Shown piece after piece: positions 51,880 through 61,957 of a stretch of DNA of 64,000 bases. Position numbers and translations under genes: made by a program. The DNA is from Tetrapyrgos nigripes (Eukaryota > Basidiomycota > Agaricomycetes > Agaricales > Campanellaceae). Location of the stretch: the NCBI GenBank assembly GCA_013368315.1, contig JAACJM010000217.1, positions 1 to 64,000 of the forward strand, in the 5' to 3' direction. Numbering within the stretch: the stretch's first letter is position 1; the number at the start of each line of letters is the position of its first letter. The notes under the pieces were generated by a model that saw only the letters and a list, made by a program, of their open reading frames with translations, had not been told where the DNA came from and searched no databases.

Positions 51880-52793
51880 ATGCTGCCTCTCATCGACTTG
51901 GGATACTCTTCGGCTACTCTATTCAAGTTCAGTGCAAGCGCCGTCATCTTTGACTTGGTGCGTCAAACCCCTTTTCGTCGAATTGGGGTCCATCTCACAG
52001 GAATCTTAGGATGGTACTCTAACCAACTCAACCCCAGTCTCTACACCACCTTTATCGCCTGACGACACACCACCGAGATCTCGTCGTTCATCCGTCTCCT
52101 CTGTCTCTTTCATACGACGACGTCGTTCTTCCTTCGCCATCAATCTCCAAAGGAAGTTGTTTGAGCTTTCTCTGGATGGACCTGTAAGGATCTGCTATGA
52201 GGAATTTGAAGAAGATTTGAAGAATGCCCGTGCCAACTGCCCCATCCACCTTCAGCCTGGTGCGATGGCGCTGGTCGAGTCTCTAGTCACGGAATGCGAT
52301 AGACGTTACGCTGTAATGACTGCTGGTACGGCAGAATATGGTAATTACCCTTAGTGCCTTCTTGTATTTTCACTTTACTGACAAAACTGGTTTCCTTGCA
52401 GCATCCAACTGCATTACTCGCGCAGAGATTCCAATTCCTCAGGTGATCGTCACAAACGAGGATCAGAGTCCTGCTGATACGGAACCAATGGTGCTTGCTG
52501 CCCAAAAAATCGGCTTCCCTCTATCAGAATGTGCCGTTTTTGTCAATACACCCAGCCAAGTTTGTGCAGCTCTTGCTAGTGGTGCAGCAAAGGTTGTTGC
52601 GGTTTGTAGTAGTCACGACCGTGCAGAGCTGGAGAAATATCACCCGCACTACGTCGTGGACACGTTGGAGGCAGTTCAGTGTTCGTTCAGCGCCGAGTCT
52701 GATGGGTTGAGGTTTGCTGTCTTGATTCCGGGGAATCCGTCGGGCTTTCCTCATATGAGCTTGGAAGAAGCGTATGGAAGGGCGATATGTTAG
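51880..52793 (+). CDS. HAD-like protein with degenerate catalytic motifs
   Basis: Predicted 266 residues in three exons: 51880-51957, 52010-52340, 52402-52793. HAD motif I (VIFDLDGTLTNS) is formed exactly across the first intron. Motif II is probably VMTAGTAEY. In place of the usual motif III lysine (G-K-P-x-P) the sequence reads NEDQSPADTEPM. In place of the acidic motif IV (F-E/D-D-A/S) it reads VFVNTPSQV. After motif I there is a Ser/Pro/Arg-rich linker (PPLSPDDTPPRSRRSS) and only a short cap. The relatives are small sugar- or glycerol-phosphate phosphatases; this one is probably catalytically impaired (inference). The upstream start is not certain, but 51880 directly precedes motif I as in relatives. 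Confidence -1.
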
Positions 52794-54667
52794 GTTACTG
52801 TAGTTGTACTGTAGCAGCTCTACTCGAATTTATTCATGATATTTCTGGCTTGCGTGAGAGTTGAGTCAAAGTTGCTTCAACATGTTGACGCGTTGACGCG
52901 TCTTGTTTTTCATATTCTTTTTCGACCGTGATTCCCACTCTCTTAGCCTAACAGCATGCTCGGACTTAGCAGAGCAGAACGTTTCCCTGGGTGCCAGAAA
53001 GGAATCCTCACATCGTCTTCCTTCGGTTGAGTTCACAACACCTGGCTCTGATTCGTCAGTCAGCGCTTTACTCCGACTTGAAGCAGTTTCGTTTTTCGAC
53101 AAGGACAACGTGAAGACGTCCTCATGTTGAACCCACACAGACTCTGTCGAATCGTCTCTGACGTGTCTTCCACCACGTCATTATCAAGTCCTATCCGCCT
53201 TTGAAGGATATTATGCGACGCAGAAGCTGGAGGGACGAACAACAGGGGCGTTCGATGGTGCTACTACGGGACTGCTGGTGAGCTCTCGTGCTTCCGGTCA
53301 GATGCAGATACCATAATCTGAAGTACCTCGGATGATTCTAGTCCAAAGTTAACTATGCTTATGGCGGCTGGCCTCGCAATATCTTACAGTGAAACGGTAG
53401 TCGAGGTTCCGAAGGCCTAAGCCCAAGCCCCTTACTCCGGAACCGAAAGGACACAAACGGGATGAAGACCTAACTGTAACTGGGAATCTGAATGCGAGGA
53501 CTGTCTCTCATGCCTCCGAGATTTTGCACCCATATGCAAGGCAAGGGTGCGCGATTGGTCTGGAAGCACGGTACTCCGAGGAATCCGGCAAGGCAAGCCT
53601 TCAGGCTTCGAAGCTGAGGATCCACATTGTCTTCACTATCCGTGCGTCATTCCTTTGGCATTTCTGTTGCTGTATTCACTTTTCATGGTATCATCTTTTC
53701 TTAGGCTCAATACCGACATTTGGCTCTCCATTACGAGTGGAACTCTGATCATTTCCTCTTGGCTTCTCTCCACTGCAAAATGTTGAAATGTATTCGCCTG
53801 GGTAGTGATGAGCTGTATCAGAATTGGAACGCCAAAAGAGAAACAAGGAGGTGCGGTCCCGGCTACTACTCTATTACAGCTTGTATGAGAATTGGAGTGG
53901 AAAGTGACCAGAAAGTTGGAGAATTGGATCGAATGAAAATCAAGAACTCTAGAATCTGGGGCAGCCTCAGGTACGAAAGAGTCTTGGTCTTTGGTACCGG
54001 TGTCGATGAATGAATTCTAATCGTCGGTCGCTCAGGGTGTCATCGCGGTGCGCATCTTAGACAATCTCGCCGAATGTATACGAAAACTGCTCCTTTCTTT
54101 TCCCTGTACTACGCGCATGGATAAGCTTGCGTTTCTCTGTGCTACAAAAGGCAATCTAATTCCTCTCTGGCTTTTGCGTAGGCTAATTTTTTATGCACAA
54201 TGTAGATGTTAGCAGATGTAAAGCATACTTCTCCCATGAGGCCTCAGGTCTCGTTAGAGATATTCTTCATCACCTTCGTCATATGAGGGGCGGGGCGAAT
54301 CAGGATGCTATAGGATGATATCGCTCATTGCCGTACCGAATCGACCGAATAAGGAACGGGGAAGCAGGATTTGGGACCGGATCAACCAATGCCAAGATGC
54401 GAGTCTACGGTGTCTCTGGAGCCTGAAGTTGCAGTGCTACATGAGCTTCATGCATGGTAGGGGAGATAATGACAACGTGCACTCAGGATCGCGCCAATAG
54501 CTTCGCTGTAAGGCTTTTACAGCTTTACGGGTGCAGAAGATGGATGGAAGCTGGGTATATAAACAGGAAGGAAGTAGTGGGGTGGTATTAATTTTCTTCG
54601 ACTCCCAATCATCCTCTGCGTCTTCAGTATTCACTCAGTCGATCCTCTTCATCCTTACGCGTCTATA
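52794..54667. other. Spacer before PR-1 copy B
   Basis: No gene is supported. Plus-strand ORFs at 53524-54013 include a Cys-containing stretch (CEDCLSCLRDFAPICK) and a hydrophobic run but no known domain. The right end is the PR-1 promoter. Confidence -1.
54556..54563 (+). promoter_or_regulatory. TATA box of PR-1 copy B
   Basis: TATATAAA in ctgggtatataaacagg, about 105 bp before the start codon; similar context to copy A. Confidence -1.
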
Positions 54668-55368
54668 ATGTTTCTCCTGAAATTCGCCTGCACCTTTATC
54701 CTCTCGATGACTCTCGTCATTGGCGCACACTCTGCCGCGGTACATGTCGATAGACGCGCAACAGATGCAGAGATATCTCTATATATGCAAGCTCACAACT
54801 CACTCCGAACCATCTACAACGCTTCAGCCGTCACCTGGAACGATACGCTAGCCCAGTACGCGCAGAATTATGTCAACAAGTGTATATATGCGCACTCTAA
54901 CCCGGACCCATACGGAGGTACGACATGCGTCATCTCATCATGTCATGAATAGCTCGCTCAACTTTTGATTCTTGCAGAAAATATCGCAGCTGGATATGGG
55001 TCAAGCTACGGCATTGCTAAAGGATTGCAAGACTGGGCCAACGAAAATTGTGAGTGCAATGTGAACGGGAAATCATTCTTTACTAAACAACACTGCGCGA
55101 ATAGCTACCTATAACTACAACAAACCTAAGGCCTCTCATTTCACCCAGATGGTTTGGAAGAGTTCGCTCCAACTCGGATGCGCCGTCCAGACTTGTACTC
55201 TGCCAGTCTTGGGCAATCATCTATCGACATACATCGTTTGCGAGTACTACCCCAAGGGAAACGTCAATGGAAGGTTTCCGTTAGTGGTCAAGTTTTCTTT
55301 CGTTCGTCAAGTGCTAACTCCTGGCCTTTTCCTGTAGTGCCAATGTCAATCAACCTGTTTCATCTTAG
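54668..55368 (+). CDS. Secreted PR-1/CAP (SCP/TAPS) protein, copy B
   Basis: Predicted 175 residues, exons 54668-54917, 54978-55049, 55105-55279, 55338-55368. Signal peptide MFLLKFACTFILSMTLVIGA, Kex2-like DRR before ATDAEIS, then HNSLRTIYNASAVTWNDTLA, YAQNYVNKCIYAHSNPDPYG, ENIAAGYGSSYGIAKGLQDW, CAP1 motif SHFTQMVWKSS and CAP2-like YIVCEYYPKGN. It has the same four-exon structure and length as copy A at 9664-10357 and most residues are shared, so the two are paralogues 44 kb apart in opposite orientation. The last donor is a weaker gttagt. Its 3' end, from that donor on, is duplicated at 58060-58264. Confidence -1.
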
Positions 55369-55487
55369 GCAACGAAGCTAGTGTCGACACACGTGTAGAA
55401 CGAGCAAGAAGTAAGGAAGTGTACTCAACTATGTAATTGGTCCTTTTCTTGTGTATTACCATTTTTTCGCATCCTAAAAACATACCT
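55280..55487 (+). repeat. PR-1 3' end, source copy of duplication
   Basis: Covers the last intron, last exon and 3' flank of PR-1 copy B. Matches 58060-58264 nearly base for base, including ctaactcctggccttttcct, the short final exon and the sequence to ctaaaaacatacct. Confidence -1.
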
Positions 55488-55839
55488 TACTGTATTTTAT
55501 CGTAACCTATACCTTGTCCATCTTGAAGCTTGAAGGTCCATTCGTAAAGTTAACTTCATGGTGTGATATTTGAAGTCAGTGTAGTATTACTAAGCCAGGG
55601 ATGCGCAATGGCCTACATCCCTTTCATCCTTGAAGTGGGTACGTGTGTAATTTTGAGTTTCCTGGCACCGCTCGATGTGGATTTTGTTGACATCGTGCTA
55701 TTTTCTTCTTGCAGCGATTACTTATTTCGACCCATAATTAGATCCTCTCATCGTCATTTGACTCAAATTTGACTTGCCTAGGGCTACTTACTGGAGTTAT
55801 ATGCTCCGGACTCCGTGGAGAGCGCTCACCTCCGATACA

Positions 55840-55846
55840 TATATAA
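55840..55846 (+). promoter_or_regulatory. TATA box of the second P450
   Basis: TATATAA 38 bp before the chosen ATG at 55885. This placement argues against starting at the in-frame ATGs further upstream (55774). Confidence -1.
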
Positions 55847-55884
55847 GTATATTGGAAACTCATGTGAGCTTCATCATTTCGCCA

Positions 55885-57900
55885 ATGCCCTCCTTTCTGA
55901 CCAGCGTGGATCTTACTGTTGCAGTTGCTCTCCTCTTCTTGAGCTATGTGCTTCACCAACGTTGGAAGCACAAAGGCTTCGCCAAGCCGCCCGGACCTCC
56001 TGGCTATCCCATCATCGGAAATCTGCTCGACATACCGAACGCAAAAGAGATGTCCGACGAGATTTGGGCTGCTTGGGCCAAGAAATGGGGTGCGTGCTTT
56101 GTTTCAATGTGACATCGTTTGCATACCTATCACTCCTTTTCTCCAGGGGATATCCTGTCGATATCTGTATTTGGAACTACAGTCGTCGTCATCAATACGT
56201 TCGAAGAAGCCGTTGAAATGCTGGACAAGAGGGGTGCAGCGTTCTCTGATAGACCATTTTTGCCTATGCCAATGGAAGTATCGGATATGAAAGTGCGCAG
56301 CATCATTTTTACTACGGCGACTGCCTTAATGCAATCCGAATTTTGCAGGATATAATTGGCTTGTCTCCTTACGGGAAAGCTCTCACCTCGCGTAGAGCGT
56401 TGTTTCATCAAGAACTCGGAACAGAAACCGCTCTTCGTGCTTTTCAGCCTGAGCTGGAGCGTCTTGGCAAGAAGTTCTTACATCGTTTGTTCACTTCCCC
56501 AGAGAAGGCGTTATACCATTGTCATCAGTACGAGCCAATTATCCGATGAGTTTTGCGTCTTACACCAGCTCTTTGTATAGTTACACAGGCTCGATTATTC
56601 TTTCGATTGCCTACGGGTATGAGATCCAAGAAACTTCGCCAGGTCAGAAGGATCCACTGGTCGAGATAGTGTCGAAAGCCTTGGAAAACTTCAATCATGC
56701 CAGCATTCCTGGAGCTTTTCTCGTTAATGATATTCCTTTTCTGCTCAAGCTACCGGAGTGGCTGCCTGGAATGGGATGGAGAAAACTAGGAAGACTGTGG
56801 GCGAAGGAATATTGGGACATGGTCAATGTTCCTTATGCTTATGTCAAGAGGGAGATGGTGAGTACGTCTCTCATTGTGAATGAATGTTCACTAAATCACG
56901 CATGATTTATTCCAGGAAAAAGGGACTGCAAGAGTATCGTTTACCTCCAAATGTCTGTCGCAGGATACATCAGAACTGCAGGAGTTTGACATCAAATTGA
57001 CGGCAGCTTCTATGTTTGGAGGCGAGTGCTACGTCCTGGATTTACGATAACGAAACTGACATTGCGCTGTACAGGGGGCGTTGAAACAGTAAGAAAGCCT
57101 TTCTCAATGTTTACTCTGTTTCTCTCACTTTGTATAGACTGCTACGGCGCTATACGCATTCTTAATCTTGATGGCGACCCACCCTGACCTTCAGCAGCGA
57201 GCCCAAGCAGAGATTCAAGACGTAGTTGGTGCAGATAGGCTGCCTACCTTCGAAGATCTCAAGGAGCTTCCATATTTATACGCAATCTTCAAGGAAGTTA
57301 TTCGTTGTCATCCTGTTGCTCCTGGCGGTTCGTGGTAGTATGAATTACTCCTCGAAAAGTGGCTTAACTCCAGAATACGGTCATTATGATAGGCTTACCT
57401 CATTCCAACACGCACGATAAAGTCTACAATGGCATGTTTATACCCAAAGGTAGTATCATTTTCGTAAATATATGGTGAGTTGGTTGTAATTTGCAGTTAG
57501 GAAGAGCTTCAAGTTTTCTCACAACTGGACTACGACTGTAGGAACATACTGCACAACCCGAAGGTTTATACTGATCCTATGGACTTCAAGCCCTCTCGAT
57601 TTCTTGGAGAGCATCCTCAACAGGATCCGAGAGAAACGGTCTTTGGATTTGGGCGAAGGTTAGTGATTTAAGGCTTCTGAAATACAATTTATCCATCATA
57701 CTGCAGAATCTGTCCAGGTTTGCGCCGTGAAACATGTATCCAGGTTTTGGCATGTTAATGGAAAGGTGTCACTGCCAGGTCGTCGTCTAGTCGAATCGAC
57801 GCTTTGCATCACCTTCGCATTGGTTTTAACTGCATTCAATATTTCTTGTGACCCAGATGCACCGGTCAAGTTGAAGAGGAATCCAGGAATCATCAGGTAG
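55885..57900 (+). CDS. Cytochrome P450 (second), many exons, altered C-terminus
   Basis: Predicted 482 residues in eleven exons: 55885-56089, 56147-56292, 56349-56527, 56581-56857, 56916-57021, 57075-57088, 57138-57327, 57393-57474, 57542-57658, 57707-57717, 57779-57900; all phases close. Membrane anchor [16 protein letters not shown], hinge [15 protein letters not shown], helix [18 protein letters not shown], Exx[15 protein letters not shown]-type DFKPSRF, heme loop FGFGRRICPG. Two exons are only 14 and 11 nt. One intron (57022-57074) has a GC donor. After NPGII the frame meets TAG at the expected last donor. The next exon (LKPSRRDEDEDYSSPRSPEV) is still visible near 57960-58017 but has no AG acceptor before it. 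Substrate unknown; the layout resembles CYP64-type basidiomycete P450s. Confidence -1.
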
Positions 57901-58958
57901 CTTTCTGCTTTTCTACTCCGCTCACGTAATTTGATGGCGATACTGATGCATGCCAACGTTGAAGCCATCTCGACGAGATGAAGATGAAGATTACTCCTCG
58001 CCTCGATCGCCAGAAGTGACTCAGAGTCCTCATGGGATGAACGACGCCATTCATGCTTCGTTAGTGTTCAAGTTTTCTCAAGTACTAACTCCTGGCCTTT
58101 TCCTGTAGTGCCAATGTCAATCAACCTGTTTCATCTTAGGCAACGAAGCTAGTGATGACACACGTGTAGAACGAGAAAGAAGTAAAGGAAGTGTACTCAA
58201 CTAATTGGTCCTTTTTTTGGACTTTTTCTTGTGTATTACCACCGTTTCACCTAAAAACATACCTACCAGCATGTGTACGCGTTTTCATACACAAGTCCTA
58301 TCAAGAATTTCTAATAGAGCATCTATCAATTCAACGACGTCTACCGTTTACGTCGCGTTTCTACAGGCCAACTCCTGCTCAAAGGCTCTACCGGGCCTCG
58401 AGCAGTAGTACATTGCATTCGCTCTCGCAATGTCCCAAGTCCGAATTCTTGGTTGATGTTCTCGTGTCTCTCCACTGCCAAGCAGTCTTCTACCAACTGG
58501 AAAAAGCGAGCATCCTCACGTTCCAGCACTTCAAGCATTCGTTTAATTATCTCGGAATTGGGCCTGACACTCTAGGCCGCTCAGAAACTTGTCACGGACT
58601 GTGTTGATTACTCGTGACATATCATCTTCTCGCAATACTCATACATCTGCTTCGATCTCAATACTCATATGTACATCTACTTGACAGTCCATGCTCTGAT
58701 ACCTTCTCGTGTGGGAGCAGCATACCCTAGGATCAACGGGTGTACATGGAGATGGTTATCCTTCATCTGTTGAATAGTGTCGCACTCTGGGCAAAATATA
58801 CGCCGTAAATTTTTCTCTTCTTCCTCGTCCTCAGTCTTGTCCTCGGGCTTCTTTTTTGGTGGAATTATGTTGACTTTTCTCCCATCAGGAAGAGTCAGAA
58901 GCTCATTGTCCCTGCAAGTCCTTCAAAGTGATTACGAGGTCACCCTGCTGGTTTTTCA
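57901..58958. other. Spacer with PR-1 fragment and possible minus exon
   Basis: Besides the remnant last P450 exon and the PR-1 fragment, a minus ORF at 58341-58538 (IIKRMLEVLEREDARFFQLV) looks helical but has no recognised family or clear start. Not called as a gene. Confidence -1.
58060..58264 (+). repeat. Displaced copy of the PR-1 gene 3' end
   Basis: Partner of 55280-55487. It begins exactly at the gttagtg of the PR-1 last-intron donor, directly after P450 coding-like sequence, and includes a complete copy of the PR-1 final exon. It has no promoter or other exons. Confidence -1.
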
Positions 58959-59430
58959 ACTCACGCTGTCGAGCAATTCTCAATAACGAAGTCAAATTTT
59001 GGGTAGAGGCATGAGAGCGTCTATGAGCGTCTATGTAATAGAATTTTAAAACAGATGAATATCATCTTGTAAACATCCTTATCCTCGGTGAGTCTGTCGC
59101 CCAGTGCCTTGACGTGAACCTCATGGATCAGTATATATAGTCTGGGTCTATAAATCTCCAAGTCTCCAACCAAGTCCATCATCCAACTTCCACTCGCGCT
59201 GTCGAGCGATTCTCAACAACGGAGTCGAATTCTGGGATTGATGGTACTTAAGAAGGTAGAGGCACGAGGGCGTCTATGTCATGGAATTTGAGAACAGATG
59301 AATATCATCTTTCAAACATCCTTCATCCTCGGTGAGTCTGTCGCCCAGTGCCTTGACGTAAACTTCATAGATCGGTATATATAGTTTGGGCCTATAAATC
59401 TCTCCATCCAAGTCCATCATCCAACGTTAA
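58959..59430 (+). repeat. 233-bp tandem promoter duplication before the pseudokinase
   Basis: Unit 1 is 58959-59191 and unit 2 is 59192-59430. Shared landmarks: gctgtcgagc.attctcaa, tagaggca.gag.gcgtctatg, acagatgaatatcatctt, tcctcggtgagtctgtcgcc, cagtgccttgacgt, gtatatatagt.tggg.ctata, ccaagtccatcatccaac. Each unit has its own TATATATA (59132-59139 and 59376-59383). Unit 2 drives the gene at 59432. Unit 1 could act as a second core promoter. Confidence -1.
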
Positions 59431-59431
59431 C

Positions 59432-61337
59432 ATGTCAATCCGGTCCTCCCCAGAAGTTTCCATGTTTAACAACGCGGTAAACTCCAGCGTCCAGGGTCTA
59501 GTGTTCAACTTTACTGATACTGACCAATACAATAACTATGAAGCTGCTCGCGTCTCCAGTCGTCGTGCGAAGGCACTCGAAGATACGTTGCGGATCCTTC
59601 ACTCAATCCAAGACGAAAGAAACCTGAAATCGCACCCACTTCTGAAACTGAAAGGACAGGATGCCCAATACCAGCTTGATATACTCCATACTGTAAGCGT
59701 CAATTCTCTCTGCTCTGGAAGTAATTTCTGACAGCCCTGGATGGTCATCAGATCGCTGATCACGCTCAAACCCTAAATCAGCGCATCAGATTCATTGCAC
59801 TGAAGATGACTCTACACCTCTCGGAAGAGATTAGGGAGCTGCCCAGCTGCTATGTCATCAAAAACTTGATACTAAGCCCACCTCCCGTTCCTTCAGGCTT
59901 CTTAAGCTTTAGATATGTATACAAAGGGCAAATTACTAGAGTCATTAGGCAGGGTGATAATGCGACGTATGAGGGTCTGGACTATGCAGTGAAAGTGTTT
60001 TCACTCTATCTGGGTAACATCGACGTCACAAAGGTGCGTCCAATATTTTTTGGTTCAGGCTTTATTAGCAACAACTCTGAGGTCCTTACTCTCCTTTTCC
60101 ATAGCACTGTTTACGAGAAGCCATACTCTGGAGCCATCTCAAACACCCGAACGTGCTACCCTTGTTGGGGGTGTACTACCGGGATGAGGACCGGAAGAGT
60201 GTGTCCTTCGTTTCTCCCTGGATGGAAGAGGGGAGCCTCTCGGTTATGTTGCAGGGGCAGCCACCAATGGAGGTGGATATGTATATTCTAGTAGGTGCTT
60301 CGAAAAATTTTATATCCCCTTTTCTTATTCCTCTTCCTATTGCGATAGATTCACGACATTGCGACTGGACTGAGATACTTGCACGACGAAAATGTTATTC
60401 ATGGCAATCTGAACCTCGTATGTCCTGAAATATCCACCTACACTTTGGCATATCTGACATCTGTCCTCCCATCTCTCCGCGGCTTCACTTTGCTTGTCTA
60501 TGTAGGATAAGGTTCTCATCAGTGACGATCGCCGGGGGGTACTCTGTGGTTTCGGTCGTTCTCGCCTGGAGGGTGATCCAGAGCCTGTGCGTGGAACTCC
60601 AGGGTTTTCGGCTCCCGAGGTCTTGAGGGACGAGCCTGTTTCACAGAAAAGTGATGTGTATTCATTTGGGTGTCTGTGGTATCAGGTGAGGTGTCGTAAA
60701 ATCTCTTAATGATGGCGATTGTTCACGCTTTGTCTGATACATCGTGTGACAGATTCTGAAGAAAATGTACGACCTCCCCGAGCTGAGGTGGCTAGACAAG
60801 GACTCGCGCAAGGTCGATCCAACGCGCCCCGAGGGCTTACCATCTCGGGAAGATTTGGACTTGATGTGGGACATGATTCTACTCTGTTTGAACGAGAAAC
60901 CCTTTTTCCGACCAGATTTGAAGTCAATCATCGCATTGGTGGAGGCCATTAGTAATTTGAAGATCATGCCTGCTCCAGACTGGGATGTCGAGAGTAAGCG
61001 CGATGACAGAGACCTGGCTAGTTTTTGGACGTACGCGATGGAACCAAGGGGTGTGTCAGTTTACCCTCTGCCAGTAGACGCGACTAGTCTGAAGACCCCC
61101 GCGATGGAAAGAAGGGGTATGTCAGTCTACCCTCTGCCAGTAGACGCGACCAGTTTGAGGACCCCCGCGATGGAACCAAGGGGTGCGTCAGTCTATCCCA
61201 GACCCTCTCAGACCACGCAGCCACAGGCTACGAACAACATACCACAGGCTACCGACGACGACGTCGTCAACCTTCGAGACTGGACTGCCTTTGCGGCTCA
61301 AGGTCGTGGTCAAGGTCAGGGTACTGGCCGAGGTTGA
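59432..61337 (+). CDS. TKL-like pseudokinase with N-terminal motif and C-terminal repeats
   Basis: Predicted 520 residues in six exons: 59432-59692, 59752-60033, 60105-60290, 60349-60417, 60506-60685, 60753-61337. The N-terminal motif (MFNNAVNSSVQGLVFNFTD) is followed by helices. The kinase fold then shows DYAVKVF (the ATP-site Lys kept), LREAILWSHLKHPNVLPLLG (helix C and strand 4), YLHDENVIHGNLNLDKVL, VLCGFGRSRL, GTPGFSAPEVL and SDVYSFGCLWYQ. The catalytic-loop Asp is Asn (HGN instead of HGD/HRD), the loop Asn is Lys, and the DFG Asp is Gly. It is therefore a pseudokinase, probably a signalling scaffold (inference). The tail has a 22-residue repeat and ends Gly/Gln-rich. Cytosolic; no signal peptide. 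Confidence -1.
61035..61199 (+). repeat. 66-bp coding tandem repeat in the pseudokinase tail
   Basis: Units begin at 61035, 61101 and 61167; each starts AMEPRG or AMERRG followed by SVYPLPVDATSL, and the third is partial. In-frame, 22 residues per unit, very similar to each other. Confidence -1.
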
Positions 61338-61957
61338 GACAACTCCTATAGATGTGGACGTAGACGTCGTGGCTTTGGACTCTAGATCCCAGCTACCTGG
61401 AGCCTCCGCCAAAGTAATAAACATCGACTACTCGTTGGGTAGAAGTGATAGCGGGTACAGAAGTGATAGATTTATGGGAAATCTACCCATATCTTCGTCC
61501 CTCCCTCACAGGACTTGTACAGTAGATAATTTTACATACTATCTGCATTGCTATCTTTGCACAGAGACGTTTGCCATGGGCTGAAAACGAGGGAAAATGT
61601 GTTTCCGCGAGCGTCACAGAAGTAAAATGCTTTCTCATAAGCTATCCCGTCACCAAATTCTTGTAAAGCCTCATAATATATTACAGTCCTTATGACTGGT
61701 CTGATTCATATCCAGCCTTTTCCTGGGTCAAAATCCCAGACAAAATCCCAGTGTTGTGCCTTCTCACTTTTAAGCGCTTTTTGCTATTACATAAGCTGCC
61801 CACCCGACAGGGAAACGCTTTCGGTACATCAGTATCATAATGTCTTTCGGTACCCCTTTCCGTCAAGCAGAAAATTGTCCCTTTTCGGCGTGCATAAAAG
61901 CCTACGAGTGTACTGTACACTTCTTTCCTTAGTGCCTCTTATAGGCTAGATTGCAAC
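61338..61957. other. Spacer, no gene seen
   Basis: 3' flank of the pseudokinase gene and upstream region of the next gene. No element recognised. Confidence -1.

Noticed and set aside
58341..58538. Helical minus ORF (MLEVLEREDARFFQLVEDCL)
   Set aside because: Short, no family recognised, in-frame stop just upstream, and no supported neighbouring exon.
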